Assembly (NCBI RefSeq): GCF_044003965.1
Contig: NZ_JBAWKC010000002.1
Location: forward strand, 186,001 to 250,000
From: Yeosuana aquiaggeris
GTDB taxonomy: Bacteria > Bacteroidota > Bacteroidia > Flavobacteriales > Flavobacteriaceae
Direction: 5' to 3'
Length of the DNA stretch: 64,000 nt
Positions 45,219 through 54,095 of this stretch are shown here, piece by piece (position 1 is the first letter of the stretch; every line of letters begins with the position of its first letter). The notes under the pieces are model-generated. The model was given only the letters and a program-made list of their open reading frames with translations. It did no database searches and was not told the origin of the DNA. The translations under genes and the position numbers were made by a program.

Positions 45219-46121
45219 TTATCCGTTTATGGCTTCAACCGTTTCAACCTTATCTTTAAGCATTTCTTTAAGCATGTTTTCAATACCACTTTTTAAGGTA
45301 TATGTTGAAGAAGGGCAGCCACTACAAGCACCTTGAAGCATAACACTTACTTTTTTACTTTCGGCATCATAAGATATGAATTGGATATTACCACCATCAC
45401 TCGCTACAGCCGGTTTGACATATTCTTCCAGTATATTTATAATCTCTTTGGAGGTGTCATCAAGCGATTCAAAATGAGCCTCTTTTTGAGCTTCTGAGTT
45501 CTTTAAAGTTCCTGTTGCACCTGCTATGATAATATCTTTACCATTTTCTATATAACTTCTTATAAACTCACGAAGCTCCATGGTTATATCTTGCCATTCG
45601 GCAACGTCATATTTGGTGATTGACACATAGTTTTCATCAATAAACACACTTTTTACAAATGGAAAATGAAATAATTCGGTAGCCATGGGAGATGATTTAG
45701 CCTCATCAATAGAAGTAAACTCGAATAATGAAGTAACGAGTTTTTTATTGGCCACAAATTTAATAACCGCTGGATTTGGTGTGCTTTCTGCATACACAGT
45801 TACAGGTGTTTTTTTAGGAGCTTCAGATTCTTCAATGACAATTCCACCATCATTAAGATAGGCTTCAATTTGATCGGCAACCTCATCCTGAACATCATTC
45901 CATTCAACAATGCTATAGCGCTCAAGAGCTATGAAATTCCAAGAAATATATACCTTTTTTACAAAAGGTAAATAAAATAATTGTTGGGCTAAAGGTGAGC
46001 ATTTAGCTTCGTCAATATTGTCAAATTCATAACTCTGATGTTTAGTTATAATTTGATTAATTTCAAATTTTATGATTGTATTATTTGATGTTTCTTGCAC
46101 GGAAACCTTGAAAGTATTCAT
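45219..46121 (-). CDS. NifU-like Fe-S scaffold protein (NFU type with two N-terminal NFU_N repeats)
   Basis: This 300-residue protein carries or transfers Fe-S clusters in the cytoplasm. Two related N-terminal segments, around LAQQLFYLPFVKKVYISWNF and TELFHFPFVKSVFIDENY, are NFU_N domains. The C-terminal NifU domain has ILEEYVKPAVASDGGNIQF and the cluster-binding CSGC (Cys266, Cys269). I chose the ATG at 46121; a TTG at 46148 would add nine atypical residues. The gene has its own terminator downstream and is divergent from the PorP/SprF gene. The duplicated NFU_N plan is common in Bacteroidota. Confidence 0.9.
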   Translation of the reverse strand: MNTFKVSVQETSNNTIIKFEINQIITKHQSYEFDNIDEAKCSPLAQQLFYLPFVKKVYISWNFIALERYSIVEWNDVQDEVADQIEAYLNDGGIVIEESEAPKKTPVTVYAESTPNPAVIKFVANKKLVTSLFEFTSIDEAKSSPMATELFHFPFVKSVFIDENYVSITKYDVAEWQDITMELREFIRSYIENGKDIIIAGATGTLKNSEAQKEAHFESLDDTSKEIINILEEYVKPAVASDGGNIQFISYDAESKKVSVMLQGACSGCPSSTYTLKSGIENMLKEMLKDKVETVEAING

Positions 46122-46205
46122 TTTAGCTAATTTTTTGTAAAAATACAAAAGATAACTTTACTTATACATATATTTATGTTTTGTTGGCGTTTAAAATATC
46201 GATTA

Positions 46206-46229
46206 GATAAAGTTGGCTTTATCTTTTTT
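46206..46229 (+). other. Small terminator-like hairpin in the PorP/SprF leader
   Basis: GATAAAG (46206-46212), a TTGG loop and CTTTATC (46217-46223) are followed by six T. No plus-strand gene ends here, so it is either a leader attenuator for the gene at 46293 or a chance structure with a weak AT-rich stem. Confidence 0.3.
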
Positions 46230-46292
46230 ATGTTTAATTTTTAAAACATCAGGGTGTTTAAATACTATGGAATCTGCCTTGAAGTAAAATAT

Positions 46293-47294
46293 ATGAAATT
46301 TAGAAATATCGTTTTTTTAACTATTGGGTTTTTATGTTCTCAGATGGCAATTTCTCAAGAAGGACTTCCTATATATACAGATTATCTTACTGATAATTAT
46401 TATTTGATTCATCCATCAATGGCAGGAGTTGCTAACTGCTCTAAAGTAAGACTTACGGCTCGTCAACAATGGTTTGGTCATGAAGATGCTCCAAAACTTT
46501 TAACTTTAAGTGTTAATGGTAGAATTGGTGAAACACCATCGGCTATCGGAGGTATTTTATATACAGATAAAAATGGGTATCATTCACAAACTGGGGCATA
46601 TGTAACGTATGCACATCATTTAATGTTTTCAAGAAATGAAGTGGATTTAAATATGTTATCTTTTGGTTTAAGTGCTGGCTTTATTCAATATAAATTAGAT
46701 GAAACAACTTTTTTGTTTGATGGACCAGATAATATTATTGATGGTATTGTTCAGAGTGAGACTAATTTTAATGTTGACCTTGGTTTTTCTTATCATTTTT
46801 TAGACTATTATGCCCATGCAACTGTTAAGAATGTATTGAAAAATTCGGGAATTAATAATGATATAGAAATCACAAGCAACCTAAGGCGTTATTTATTTTC
46901 TGTAGGGGGTGTATTTGGTCAACTTGGAAGCGACTGGAGTTTTGAACCATCTGTGATGTTTCAATATAAAGAAGGTACGCAAGAGGCTGCTATAGATTTA
47001 AATGGAAAAGTTTATAAAGACATGGACTTTGGTAAAATTTGGGGAGGAATTTCTTTTAGAAACAGTTTTGATGGTGCTCAATATTTGGATGGATCAGGTG
47101 TTAGTAGCCAAAAACTAAAACAAATCACACCTATTTTAGGCGTTGACCTTAAACAATTTATGTTTGCATATACCTATACTTATCAAACCAATTCTTTAGT
47201 TTTTACTAGTGGTGGATTTCATCAATTGACGCTTGGATATAATTTCAATTGCAGAAAAGAGAAGTATGATTGTAAATGTCCTGCAGTAAACTAA
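46293..47294 (+). CDS. PorP/SprF family type IX secretion outer membrane protein (orphan copy)
   Basis: This 333-residue exported beta-barrel has a signal peptide ending in CSQMAISQ, then LPIYTDYLTDNYYLIHPSMA, the family's N-terminal pattern, followed by RQQWFGHEDAPKLLTLSVNG and barrel strands to the end. A Cys-rich tail (NCRKEKYDCKCPAVN) is unusual. I chose the ATG at 46293; a GTG at 46254 would add 13 polar residues before the signal peptide. Unlike the 5458-6414 copy it has no adhesin gene beside it; a gamma-carbonic anhydrase gene follows after 4 bases. It may act with a substrate encoded elsewhere. Confidence 0.9.
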   Translation: MKFRNIVFLTIGFLCSQMAISQEGLPIYTDYLTDNYYLIHPSMAGVANCSKVRLTARQQWFGHEDAPKLLTLSVNGRIGETPSAIGGILYTDKNGYHSQTGAYVTYAHHLMFSRNEVDLNMLSFGLSAGFIQYKLDETTFLFDGPDNIIDGIVQSETNFNVDLGFSYHFLDYYAHATVKNVLKNSGINNDIEITSNLRRYLFSVGGVFGQLGSDWSFEPSVMFQYKEGTQEAAIDLNGKVYKDMDFGKIWGGISFRNSFDGAQYLDGSGVSSQKLKQITPILGVDLKQFMFAYTYTYQTNSLVFTSGGFHQLTLGYNFNCRKEKYDCKCPAVN

Positions 47295-47298
47295 TAGT

Positions 47299-47811
47299 AT
47301 GCCAATTATAAAATCTCTTAATGGTGTTGCCCCTAATATTCCAGATGACTGTTACATAGCGGAAAATGCCACTATTGTTGGTGACGTTTCAATGGGTCGT
47401 CAATGCAGCGTATGGTTTAATGCTGTTATCCGTGGTGATGTTCATTATATAAAAATGGGCAATAAAGTTAATGTTCAGGATGGTGCCGTTATTCATGCAA
47501 CCTATAAAACATCTCCAACAAATATCGGCAACAATGTTTCCATTGGTCATAATGCCATAGTTCATGGCTGTACAATTCATGATAATGTCCTTATCGGTAT
47601 GGGAAGTATCGTGATGGATGATTGCGTGGTAGAAAGCAACAGTATTATTGCGGCTGGAGCGGTTGTTACCAAAAACACCAAAGTAGAATCTGGAAGTATT
47701 TATGCTGGAATTCCAGCAAAAAAAGTAAAGGATATTAGTGAAGAATTAATTTCCGGAGAGATAAATAGGATTGCAGAAAACTACGTTAAATACTCAGGGT
47801 GGTATGAGTAA
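47299..47811 (+). CDS. Gamma-carbonic anhydrase family protein (left-handed beta-helix)
   Basis: This 170-residue hexapeptide-repeat protein forms a trimeric left-handed beta-helix. The repeats are visible as GDVSMG, NVQDGAVIH, IGNNVSIGHNAIVHG and VLIGMGSIVMDD. The three zinc ligands of the family are present with normal spacing: His66, His84 and His89. Relatives such as YrdA and CaiE-like proteins often have unproven carbonic anhydrase activity, so the activity is inferred. The gene starts 4 bases after the orphan PorP/SprF gene and overlaps the following lipoprotein gene by 8 bases, so it is probably in an operon with both. Confidence 0.92.
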   Translation: MPIIKSLNGVAPNIPDDCYIAENATIVGDVSMGRQCSVWFNAVIRGDVHYIKMGNKVNVQDGAVIHATYKTSPTNIGNNVSIGHNAIVHGCTIHDNVLIGMGSIVMDDCVVESNSIIAAGAVVTKNTKVESGSIYAGIPAKKVKDISEELISGEINRIAENYVKYSGWYE

Positions 47812-48895
47812 TTTCTTTTTTAGGGTTTCCTTATCTCTATTAGCGTTATTTGTAATTGGTTGTGGAAGCACAAAATTAAAGTCTTCCAAAGATTTACAAA
47901 TAAATTTTTTGAGCGAGTATATTGTGCCAGATAATTTGATTATGGACAATACACTTATTGGAGGATTATCTGGTATTGATTATTATAATGGGCATTATTA
48001 TTTGGTCTGTGATGATTCAAATAATCCCAGAGTTTATGAAGCTAAGATAGTTATTGATGACGATAAAATATCTAATATCACATTTGAAAAAGTCATATCA
48101 ATTGATGATTCATCAAAATATCTTGATTTAGAATCCATTCGATATGATTCTGATTTGGACCAAATCTTGTTAACAAGTGAAGGGCATATTTTAAGGCAAA
48201 AAGATCCCTTATTTTTTAGCATAAATCCAAGTGGGCAAATACAAAACACCTTTCAAATCCCTGTTGCTTTTAAATCAAATAGTATTCAAAAACCCAGACA
48301 TAATGCAACCCTGGAAGGTTTGTGTATGGCTTCTGATAAAAAAGGCTTTTGGTTAGGTATGGAATTACCTTTGGAAGCAGATGGCCCAGAGCCACAATAT
48401 ACTCCTACAAAATCGCCGATTAGAATAACCTATATAAGTTCTAAAACAAAATCACCAGAAAAGCAATTTGCCTATTTTTTAGAGCCTGTAGCCAAAAAGT
48501 CATTGGGCAATTTTTCCGTTAACGGCCTGACGGATTTAGTTCAATACAATGCGAATACCTTTTTAATTTTAGAGCGAAGTTATTCTAGTGGATTGGGAAA
48601 TGAAGGGAATACAATAAAAATATTTGAGGCCAATGTTTCTGACGTAACAAACACAATTAAAATGAACAGCTTAAAAGATTTTGATTTTATTGCGGCTAAA
48701 AAGAAATTGCTTTTAAATTTTGAGAATTTAAGGGACAAGTTAACAGATAATAGTATTGATAATATTGAAGGTATTACATTGGGACCTAAGTTATCAAATG
48801 GGCATCAATCATTAATATTGGTTTCTGACAATAACTTTAACATACTTGGAAAACAATTCAACCAGTTTATTTTACTCGAGTTGATTGAAAATTAA
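47804..48895 (+). CDS. Lipoprotein with esterase-like activity of phytase domain
   Basis: This 363-residue lipoprotein has the signal SLSLLALFVIGCGST, giving a lipid-modified Cys20 (lipobox VIGC). The mature part contains LIGGLSGIDYYNGHYYLVCD, LDLESIRYD, HNATLEGLCMASDKKGFWLG and, near the end, DNIEGITLGPKL. This is the pattern of the phytase-like esterase family, a beta-propeller in which substrates are rarely known. I chose the ATG at 47804, which overlaps the gamma-CA stop by 8 bases; a TTG at 47771 would put extra polar residues before the signal. It converges on murI with an 11-base gap. Confidence 0.85.
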   Translation: MSNFFFRVSLSLLALFVIGCGSTKLKSSKDLQINFLSEYIVPDNLIMDNTLIGGLSGIDYYNGHYYLVCDDSNNPRVYEAKIVIDDDKISNITFEKVISIDDSSKYLDLESIRYDSDLDQILLTSEGHILRQKDPLFFSINPSGQIQNTFQIPVAFKSNSIQKPRHNATLEGLCMASDKKGFWLGMELPLEADGPEPQYTPTKSPIRITYISSKTKSPEKQFAYFLEPVAKKSLGNFSVNGLTDLVQYNANTFLILERSYSSGLGNEGNTIKIFEANVSDVTNTIKMNSLKDFDFIAAKKKLLLNFENLRDKLTDNSIDNIEGITLGPKLSNGHQSLILVSDNNFNILGKQFNQFILLELIEN

Positions 48896-48906
48896 TTGTT
48901 TTTTCA

Positions 48907-49686
48907 TCAAAAATTTAAATAATCAACTTCAAAACGATTATCTAAAATCCCTTTTAATATCTCAGGATTTCCATTTGTAAAAAAGGTATTTTTTGATTTG
49001 GTTGTTTGTGTGTTCAAAAGATGATGTTTTTCTAAAACAGCTTTAGTCTGTCTTGCTACCGCTTCCCCAGAATCAATTATTTTAATATGTTTTGGAAGCA
49101 TTTCTAGTAATAATGGAATGAGATAAGGGTAATGTGTGCATCCTAATACCAAATAATCAATATTGGCTTCCAGCATTGGTTTTAAATATTCTTTTAAAAG
49201 CATTCTTACTTCTTCAGAATTAACTTTTCCCATTTCAATCAATTCAACCAATCCTTCGCCAACTTGCTCAACCACTTGTAATCCATGTGAATATAAACTG
49301 GAAGTATTATTAAATAGCTCACTTGAAAGTGTTCCTTTAGTAGCAAGAATTCCAATGGCTTTTGTTTTTGAATTTAAGGCAGCAGGCTTTATTGCTGGTT
49401 CAATACCAATAAATGGAACCTCATAGTTTTTTCTTAATAAGCTAATGGCATTTGTGGTAGCGGTATTGCAAGCAACTACTATTAATTTACACCCTTGATG
49501 AATTAAATATTCGGTGTTTTTAACACTTAAATCTATAATCGCTTGCTTGCCCTTGATGCCATAAGGGGCATTGGCACTATCAGCTAAATAAATGGTATTT
49601 TCATTTGGTAAAAGACTGTGAATTTCTTGCCAAATGGAAGTGCCTCCAATACCAGAATCAAAAATGCCAATAGGATTTGTTTGCAT
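48907..49686 (-). CDS. murI: Glutamate racemase
   Basis: MurI makes D-glutamate for peptidoglycan in the cytoplasm. From the ATG at 49686 the protein has 259 residues. The two catalytic cysteines are Cys73 in VVACNTATT and Cys183 in LGCTHYPYL; the start PIGIFDSGIGGTSIW and LADSANAPYG are family signatures. A TTG at 49695 three codons upstream is not needed. It is the last gene of the minus-strand envelope block, separated from the OmpH gene by a terminator, so it probably also has its own transcription. The sequence is normal. Confidence 0.95.
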   Translation of the reverse strand: MQTNPIGIFDSGIGGTSIWQEIHSLLPNENTIYLADSANAPYGIKGKQAIIDLSVKNTEYLIHQGCKLIVVACNTATTNAISLLRKNYEVPFIGIEPAIKPAALNSKTKAIGILATKGTLSSELFNNTSSLYSHGLQVVEQVGEGLVELIEMGKVNSEEVRMLLKEYLKPMLEANIDYLVLGCTHYPYLIPLLLEMLPKHIKIIDSGEAVARQTKAVLEKHHLLNTQTTKSKNTFFTNGNPEILKGILDNRFEVDYLNF

Positions 49687-49694
49687 AGTATACA

Positions 49695-49728
49695 AAAATA
49701 AAAAAGCTGCTTTGTTTAAAGCAGCTTT
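49695..49728 (-). terminator. Intrinsic terminator after the first OmpH/Skp gene
   Basis: Read on the minus strand, AAAGCTGCTTT (49728-49718) and AAAGCAGCTTT (49713-49703) form an 11-bp stem with a 4-base loop, followed by a T-rich tail. It lies 24 bases after the OmpH gene stop and just before murI. Confidence 0.88.
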
Positions 49729-49752
49729 ATATAAATTAAATTAGATAAAATT

Positions 49753-50259
49753 CTAGATACCTAATTCTTTTTTAACATCATCCAACAAGTTTTTACCATC
49801 AGTTAAAATAGCAACTCCTTGTGAAGAGTCTAAAACATAGTCAAAACCTTGAGCTCTTGATACTTTTAAAATAGCTGTTTTAGCTTTTTCAGTAATTGGC
49901 TTTAAAAGATCCATCTCTTTAGTTTGCATGTCTTGTTGAGCTTGACCTTGATACTGTCTGATATTGTCTTGCATCCCTTGGATTTCTTGACCTCTTTTTG
50001 CATTCTCCTCATCGGTTTTAGTAGGAGCTTCTGCTTCATATTGCTTTACTTTGTTTTGAAACTCAGTAGCCATGTTTTGAATTTCTGCTTGATACGATTT
50101 AGTAAGTGTTTCAAGTTGTGTTTGCGCTGCTTTGTATTCCGGCATTGCAGTTATTAAATCCTGGGTATTTATATGAGCAATTTTACTTTGTGCTTGTGAA
50201 AAACTTACAGTCCCAATGCATAGTGCTGTTGCTAATAAAAGTGTTTTTAATTGTTTCAT
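49753..50259 (-). CDS. OmpH/Skp family periplasmic chaperone (short)
   Basis: This 168-residue periplasmic protein has a signal peptide ending in SFSQAQ. The Skp core starts at KIAHINTQDLITAMPEYKAA and continues as a long helical hairpin (about 45-125) back to the strand DYVLDSSQGVAILTDG. Skp-type chaperones carry unfolded outer-membrane proteins to BamA. It follows a second, longer paralog by 29 bases, and both lie downstream of bamA as is common in Bacteroidota. A terminator comes directly after it. The size is typical. Confidence 0.92.
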   Translation of the reverse strand: MKQLKTLLLATALCIGTVSFSQAQSKIAHINTQDLITAMPEYKAAQTQLETLTKSYQAEIQNMATEFQNKVKQYEAEAPTKTDEENAKRGQEIQGMQDNIRQYQGQAQQDMQTKEMDLLKPITEKAKTAILKVSRAQGFDYVLDSSQGVAILTDGKNLLDDVKKELGI

Positions 50260-50288
50260 TTTTTAAAAGTGTTAACTGTTGTGAATTA

Positions 50289-51317
50289 TTAATTGTTATT
50301 GTTTGTACTATCTTTTGCCTTTTGGCGTTCTTCTAATATTTTCTTTTTTCGTTCTTCTAATTCTTTTTTTCTGGCTTCTCTTTCAGCTAATTTTTTCTGT
50401 CTGTTTTCTTCAATAAGCTGCTCTCTTGTTTTTGTCTCAGTAACTTTTTCTTCAGTCGATTTTACTTCAGCCGCTTTGGTTTCTGTCATATTTGCGTCTA
50501 TATTAGTTTGCGGTTCTTTAGTTTCTGTTTCTCCTTTTCTAGCATCTAATTTGGCTTGTCTAGCCTGCTCTCTTTCATCTAATATTTTTTGTCTTCTAGC
50601 TTCAGCTTCTAACTTTTTTGCTTCGCGATCTGCTAAAATTTCTTGTCTTCTTTTTTCAACAGCACTTTCTCTTGCGGTTTTTTTATCCTCTAATGCTTGT
50701 TCACGCGCATCTAATTCTTGATTGATTTCAGGCAGTAATTCTTCATTTTGAGCCGCTTTCCTTTCAGCTTTAGATTCTGCCTGTTCTCGTTTTGATGATC
50801 TTGTAATACTCCTTAATATTTGCTCACTTAAATCAAACTGTTTAGCTGAATATAACATAGTGGCATCAGATGACTTATCAAACACAAAATCATATTTTTT
50901 TGAAGCAGCTAAATCTTGAACCGCCGAAAAAATCTGATCTTGAATAGGCTGCATTAGCTGCTGCTTTTGAATCATTAAATCACCATTAGGTCCAAAACGT
51001 TTTTGTTGATAGTCTAAAATTTCCTTCTCTTCAAAAGCAAGATCTTCCTCACGCTCTTCAATAAGTTCTTTGGTTAAAAGTGTTTTTTCGTTGCTTAAAT
51101 CTTTTCTTTTTTGTTCAATTTGAGATAATTTTTCCTCAATTTCACTTTTCCATTTAAGAATTTTTTGATTGAGCTGTAATGTTGCTTCTTGATATTCTGG
51201 AACATTTTCTAAAATATATTCTGTATCTATATAGGCTATTCTTACTCCTCTTTGCGCTTTAGATGAAAAGCTGAATATGAACACAAATGTCAGTAAAAAA
51301 AGAACGTTAGTTTTCAT
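50289..51317 (-). CDS. OmpH/Skp family periplasmic protein with long charged helical tail
   Basis: This 342-residue Skp paralog has a signal peptide (MKTNVLFLL...SSKAQ) and the core RIAYIDTEYILENVPEYQEA through YDFVFDKSSDATMLYSAKQF (about residues 25-160). It then carries about 180 residues of highly charged Lys/Arg/Glu helix, with a repeated unit around LADREAKKLEAEARRQKILD and LAEREARKKELEERKKKILE. That tail is absent in ordinary Skp. I chose the ATG at 51317 because it gives the signal peptide; the frame opens earlier at 51458 but encodes no typical sequence. The tail may form a long single helix or coiled coil reaching across the periplasm. Confidence 0.88.
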   Translation of the reverse strand: MKTNVLFLLTFVFIFSFSSKAQRGVRIAYIDTEYILENVPEYQEATLQLNQKILKWKSEIEEKLSQIEQKRKDLSNEKTLLTKELIEEREEDLAFEEKEILDYQQKRFGPNGDLMIQKQQLMQPIQDQIFSAVQDLAASKKYDFVFDKSSDATMLYSAKQFDLSEQILRSITRSSKREQAESKAERKAAQNEELLPEINQELDAREQALEDKKTARESAVEKRRQEILADREAKKLEAEARRQKILDEREQARQAKLDARKGETETKEPQTNIDANMTETKAAEVKSTEEKVTETKTREQLIEENRQKKLAEREARKKELEERKKKILEERQKAKDSTNNNN

Positions 51318-51412
51318 GTGCCTGTTTTTATAATTCCTATTATTATTTACTTTAAATTCTAAAAACAACAGATGATTTCTAATTAAATCTGTCAATTTTT
51401 GAATTGATCTTT

Positions 51413-51446
51413 CAAAATTAACGAATTTTAATCTTAAAAATTTCAA
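51413..51446 (-). promoter_or_regulatory. Candidate promoter for the two OmpH genes
   Basis: On the minus strand TTG (51446-51444), 23 bases, then TAATTTTG (51420-51413). It lies in the 177-base gap after bamA and would give a leader of about 90 bases. The spacing is at the long limit, so it is tentative. Confidence 0.35.
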
Positions 51447-51494
51447 TTCTTCTTTCAAATCATCAAACTGTTATTAGAAAATATCGTGCCAAAT

Positions 51495-54095
51495 TTAAAA
51501 TTGTTGACCAATAATAAAATGTGTTTCCCATCCATGTTTGTTAATTTCTCCTGGTAGAGGATCAAATCCATGACCAAAATCAATACCTAATAATCCAAAA
51601 GCAGGCATAAAAATACGAATACCTAATCCGGCAGAGCGATACAGTTGAAAAGGGTTATAATCTTTAAAACTATTATAAGATGCTCCTCCTTCTAAAAAGG
51701 TTAAAGCATAAATTTTAGCAGAGGCTTTTAAAGTAATAGGATATCTAAGTTCTAATGAGAATTTATTATATATAGTGCCTCCATCTTGACTTGATAATGA
51801 TTGATTTGGATAACCGCGTAAAGCAATGGCTTCTCTTCCGTCTAAGCTATAAGTTCCTAAACCATCACCACCAAGAAAGAACCGTTCAAAAGGGATTACA
51901 CCTCTGTCATTATTATAGGCCCCTAAGAATCCAAATTCTGCACTTGGTCTTAAAACTAAATCTTTGGCAACTTGGGTAAACCAATCCGCTTTAAAATTAA
52001 TTTTGTAGAATTCTAACCATTTATAGCGTTCTTGGTCAATTTCACCAATTCTTGTTGATGCACTTGTTCTGTTTACAGAATTTTGAGAGGCATCATCTCT
52101 AATTATTATTAATCCATCACGCTCTTCTTTTAACGCTGTATAGTCCACTTTTGAAAATACACTATAAGGAATGGAAAGCTTTGCTCTTACGTCAAAATTT
52201 GAACCACCTGTTGGATAAATAGGATCATTATATGTGTTATTTCGGTTTAAGCCAACGGTATAAGATAAGTTGTTTGCATAACCATCACCAAATGTAAATA
52301 AACCAGTATTATAGTTATTTAAATCATAACGCTGGAAACTGATGGCTTGTGATAATGTAAAATAATCATCTGGAACAGATAAACGTCTAGCTAACCCAAG
52401 CGTAATTCCAGTAATGTTAAAACTTTTGCTTTTATCAGCATTTCTGGTTTGAAAATTATATAAAAACTGCTTTGTATGAGATAAAGAGGTTGAAAATTGC
52501 ACCGGTCTTTTGCCTCCCAACCAAGGTTCTGAAAACGAAAAACTGTAAGTTTGATAAAATCTACTGGCTTGTAAACGCAAGGCTAACTTTTGACCATCAC
52601 CCATTGGGATTGGTTTATAGGCGTCTTTTTTAAAGATGTCTTTAATGGAAAAATTATTAAATGAAAGCCCTAATGTTCCTATAAAGCCGCCTCCACCATA
52701 ACCACCTTGAAGTTCTATTTGACTTGATCCTGTTTCTTTTACAGAATATTCTATGTCAATAGTTCCTTCATTAGGATTTGGGTTGATAAAATTTGGAGCG
52801 ATTTCTTGGGCGTCAAAAAACCCTAATTGCCCCAGTTCTCTAACCGTTCTAACAACATTTGCCTTACTGTATAATTGCCCAGGTCTTGTTCTTATTTCCC
52901 GGTAAATGACATGGTCATTAGTTTTATCATTTCCAACAACAGTCACATTATTGAAATAAGCAGGTTTTCCTTCAACAATTCTTATTTCCATATCAATAAC
53001 ATTATTTTCTGCCCCAACTTCAACTGGGTTTATATTTGAAAATAAATAGCCAAAGTTTTGATAGTAATTAGTAATATCATCAGCATCAGGTTTTGAATTG
53101 TCTGCAATTCGTTTTTGAAGTAAAACACCATTATAAGTATCTCCTTTGTTGATACGCAAAATTCTAGATAATTGCTGATTGGTATAAACGGTATTTCCTA
53201 TAAATGAAATATTACCAAACGTATATTTTTCACCTTCATTTACCTTGATTTGAAGTGAAATGGTTTTATCATCATTTATAATCACGCTGTCTGATAAAAT
53301 TCGGGCATCTCTATAACCATTTTCCTTGTATTTATCAACTACGCTTGCTAAATCTTTTTGGTAGGCAGAGTCAATAAATTTTGAACGTTTTAAAATGCGA
53401 AGACGATTTATCTTTTTAGTGTTTTTCATGCTTTTTCTAAGCTGCTTATCACTTAAAACATCGTTGCCATTAAACACAATATTTTTTATTTTTACTTTTT
53501 CTCCTTTGTCAATATTTAGAACTAAATTAACCCGAGCCTTTTGAATGGAATCTTTTACCTCAATAGTTCTGAAATTAATTTTAGTATTAACAAATCCCTC
53601 TTTTTTATATTTTGTTTCAAGGAAGTTTTTAGTATTAGTCATAAGGTTTTCAGTCACCTTGACACCTTTTTGTAATTTATTATCCTTAATAATACCTTCA
53701 ACTTTACCCTTTTTAACACCATTTACTTTTATTTCATTAAGTTCAGGTAAGTCAGAAAGCCTAATTTCTAAATAGGCTACGTTGTCTTCAATTTTGGTAA
53801 CATATATTTCAATGTCGCTAAAGAGCTTAGAACTCCAAAGTTTTTTTATGGCATTACTTATTTCTTCACCGGGAATAGTGATTTCTTTTCCCTCGCTTAA
53901 TCCGGAGTAAGTAATAATAGTTTGTTCACTGAAACTGGAGTTGCCTAAGACAGTAACCCCTCCTAAAACATATTTTTTGTCAGAATTATAAGTAATTTCT
54001 TGAGCTTGGATATTAATACTGCCAATAATAATTATTAACGATATGCAGTGTTTAAAATATGTTTTCAATAACAATATATTAGCTAATTTGTTCAC
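51495..54095 (-). CDS. bamA: Outer membrane protein assembly factor BamA
   Basis: BamA (Omp85) inserts beta-barrels into the outer membrane, including those of the secretion system encoded here. Signal peptide HCISLIIIIGSINIQAQ is followed by POTRA domains (VLGGVTVLGNSSFSEQTI; ELNEIKVNGVKKGKVEG; KIKNIVFNGNDVLSDKQL; YTFGNISFIGNTVYTNQQL; YFNNVTVVGNDKTNDHVI) and a C-terminal barrel ending in HFIIGQQF. I chose the GTG at 54095 (866 residues), which overlaps uppS by 17 bases; TTG codons at 54074 or 54068 are alternatives and no ATG fits. The VRG-like lid motif region (GLLGIDFGHGFDPLPGE) is near the end. Order uppS-bamA-ompH is conserved. Confidence 0.92.
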   Translation of the reverse strand: MNKLANILLLKTYFKHCISLIIIIGSINIQAQEITYNSDKKYVLGGVTVLGNSSFSEQTIITYSGLSEGKEITIPGEEISNAIKKLWSSKLFSDIEIYVTKIEDNVAYLEIRLSDLPELNEIKVNGVKKGKVEGIIKDNKLQKGVKVTENLMTNTKNFLETKYKKEGFVNTKINFRTIEVKDSIQKARVNLVLNIDKGEKVKIKNIVFNGNDVLSDKQLRKSMKNTKKINRLRILKRSKFIDSAYQKDLASVVDKYKENGYRDARILSDSVIINDDKTISLQIKVNEGEKYTFGNISFIGNTVYTNQQLSRILRINKGDTYNGVLLQKRIADNSKPDADDITNYYQNFGYLFSNINPVEVGAENNVIDMEIRIVEGKPAYFNNVTVVGNDKTNDHVIYREIRTRPGQLYSKANVVRTVRELGQLGFFDAQEIAPNFINPNPNEGTIDIEYSVKETGSSQIELQGGYGGGGFIGTLGLSFNNFSIKDIFKKDAYKPIPMGDGQKLALRLQASRFYQTYSFSFSEPWLGGKRPVQFSTSLSHTKQFLYNFQTRNADKSKSFNITGITLGLARRLSVPDDYFTLSQAISFQRYDLNNYNTGLFTFGDGYANNLSYTVGLNRNNTYNDPIYPTGGSNFDVRAKLSIPYSVFSKVDYTALKEERDGLIIIRDDASQNSVNRTSASTRIGEIDQERYKWLEFYKINFKADWFTQVAKDLVLRPSAEFGFLGAYNNDRGVIPFERFFLGGDGLGTYSLDGREAIALRGYPNQSLSSQDGGTIYNKFSLELRYPITLKASAKIYALTFLEGGASYNSFKDYNPFQLYRSAGLGIRIFMPAFGLLGIDFGHGFDPLPGEINKHGWETHFIIGQQF

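Noticed and set aside
48880..48927. Inverted repeat GTTGATT/AATCAAC across the convergent ends of the phytase-like gene and murI
   Set aside because: The arms are 7 bases with a loop of about 34 bases and no T-run; too weak for a terminator.
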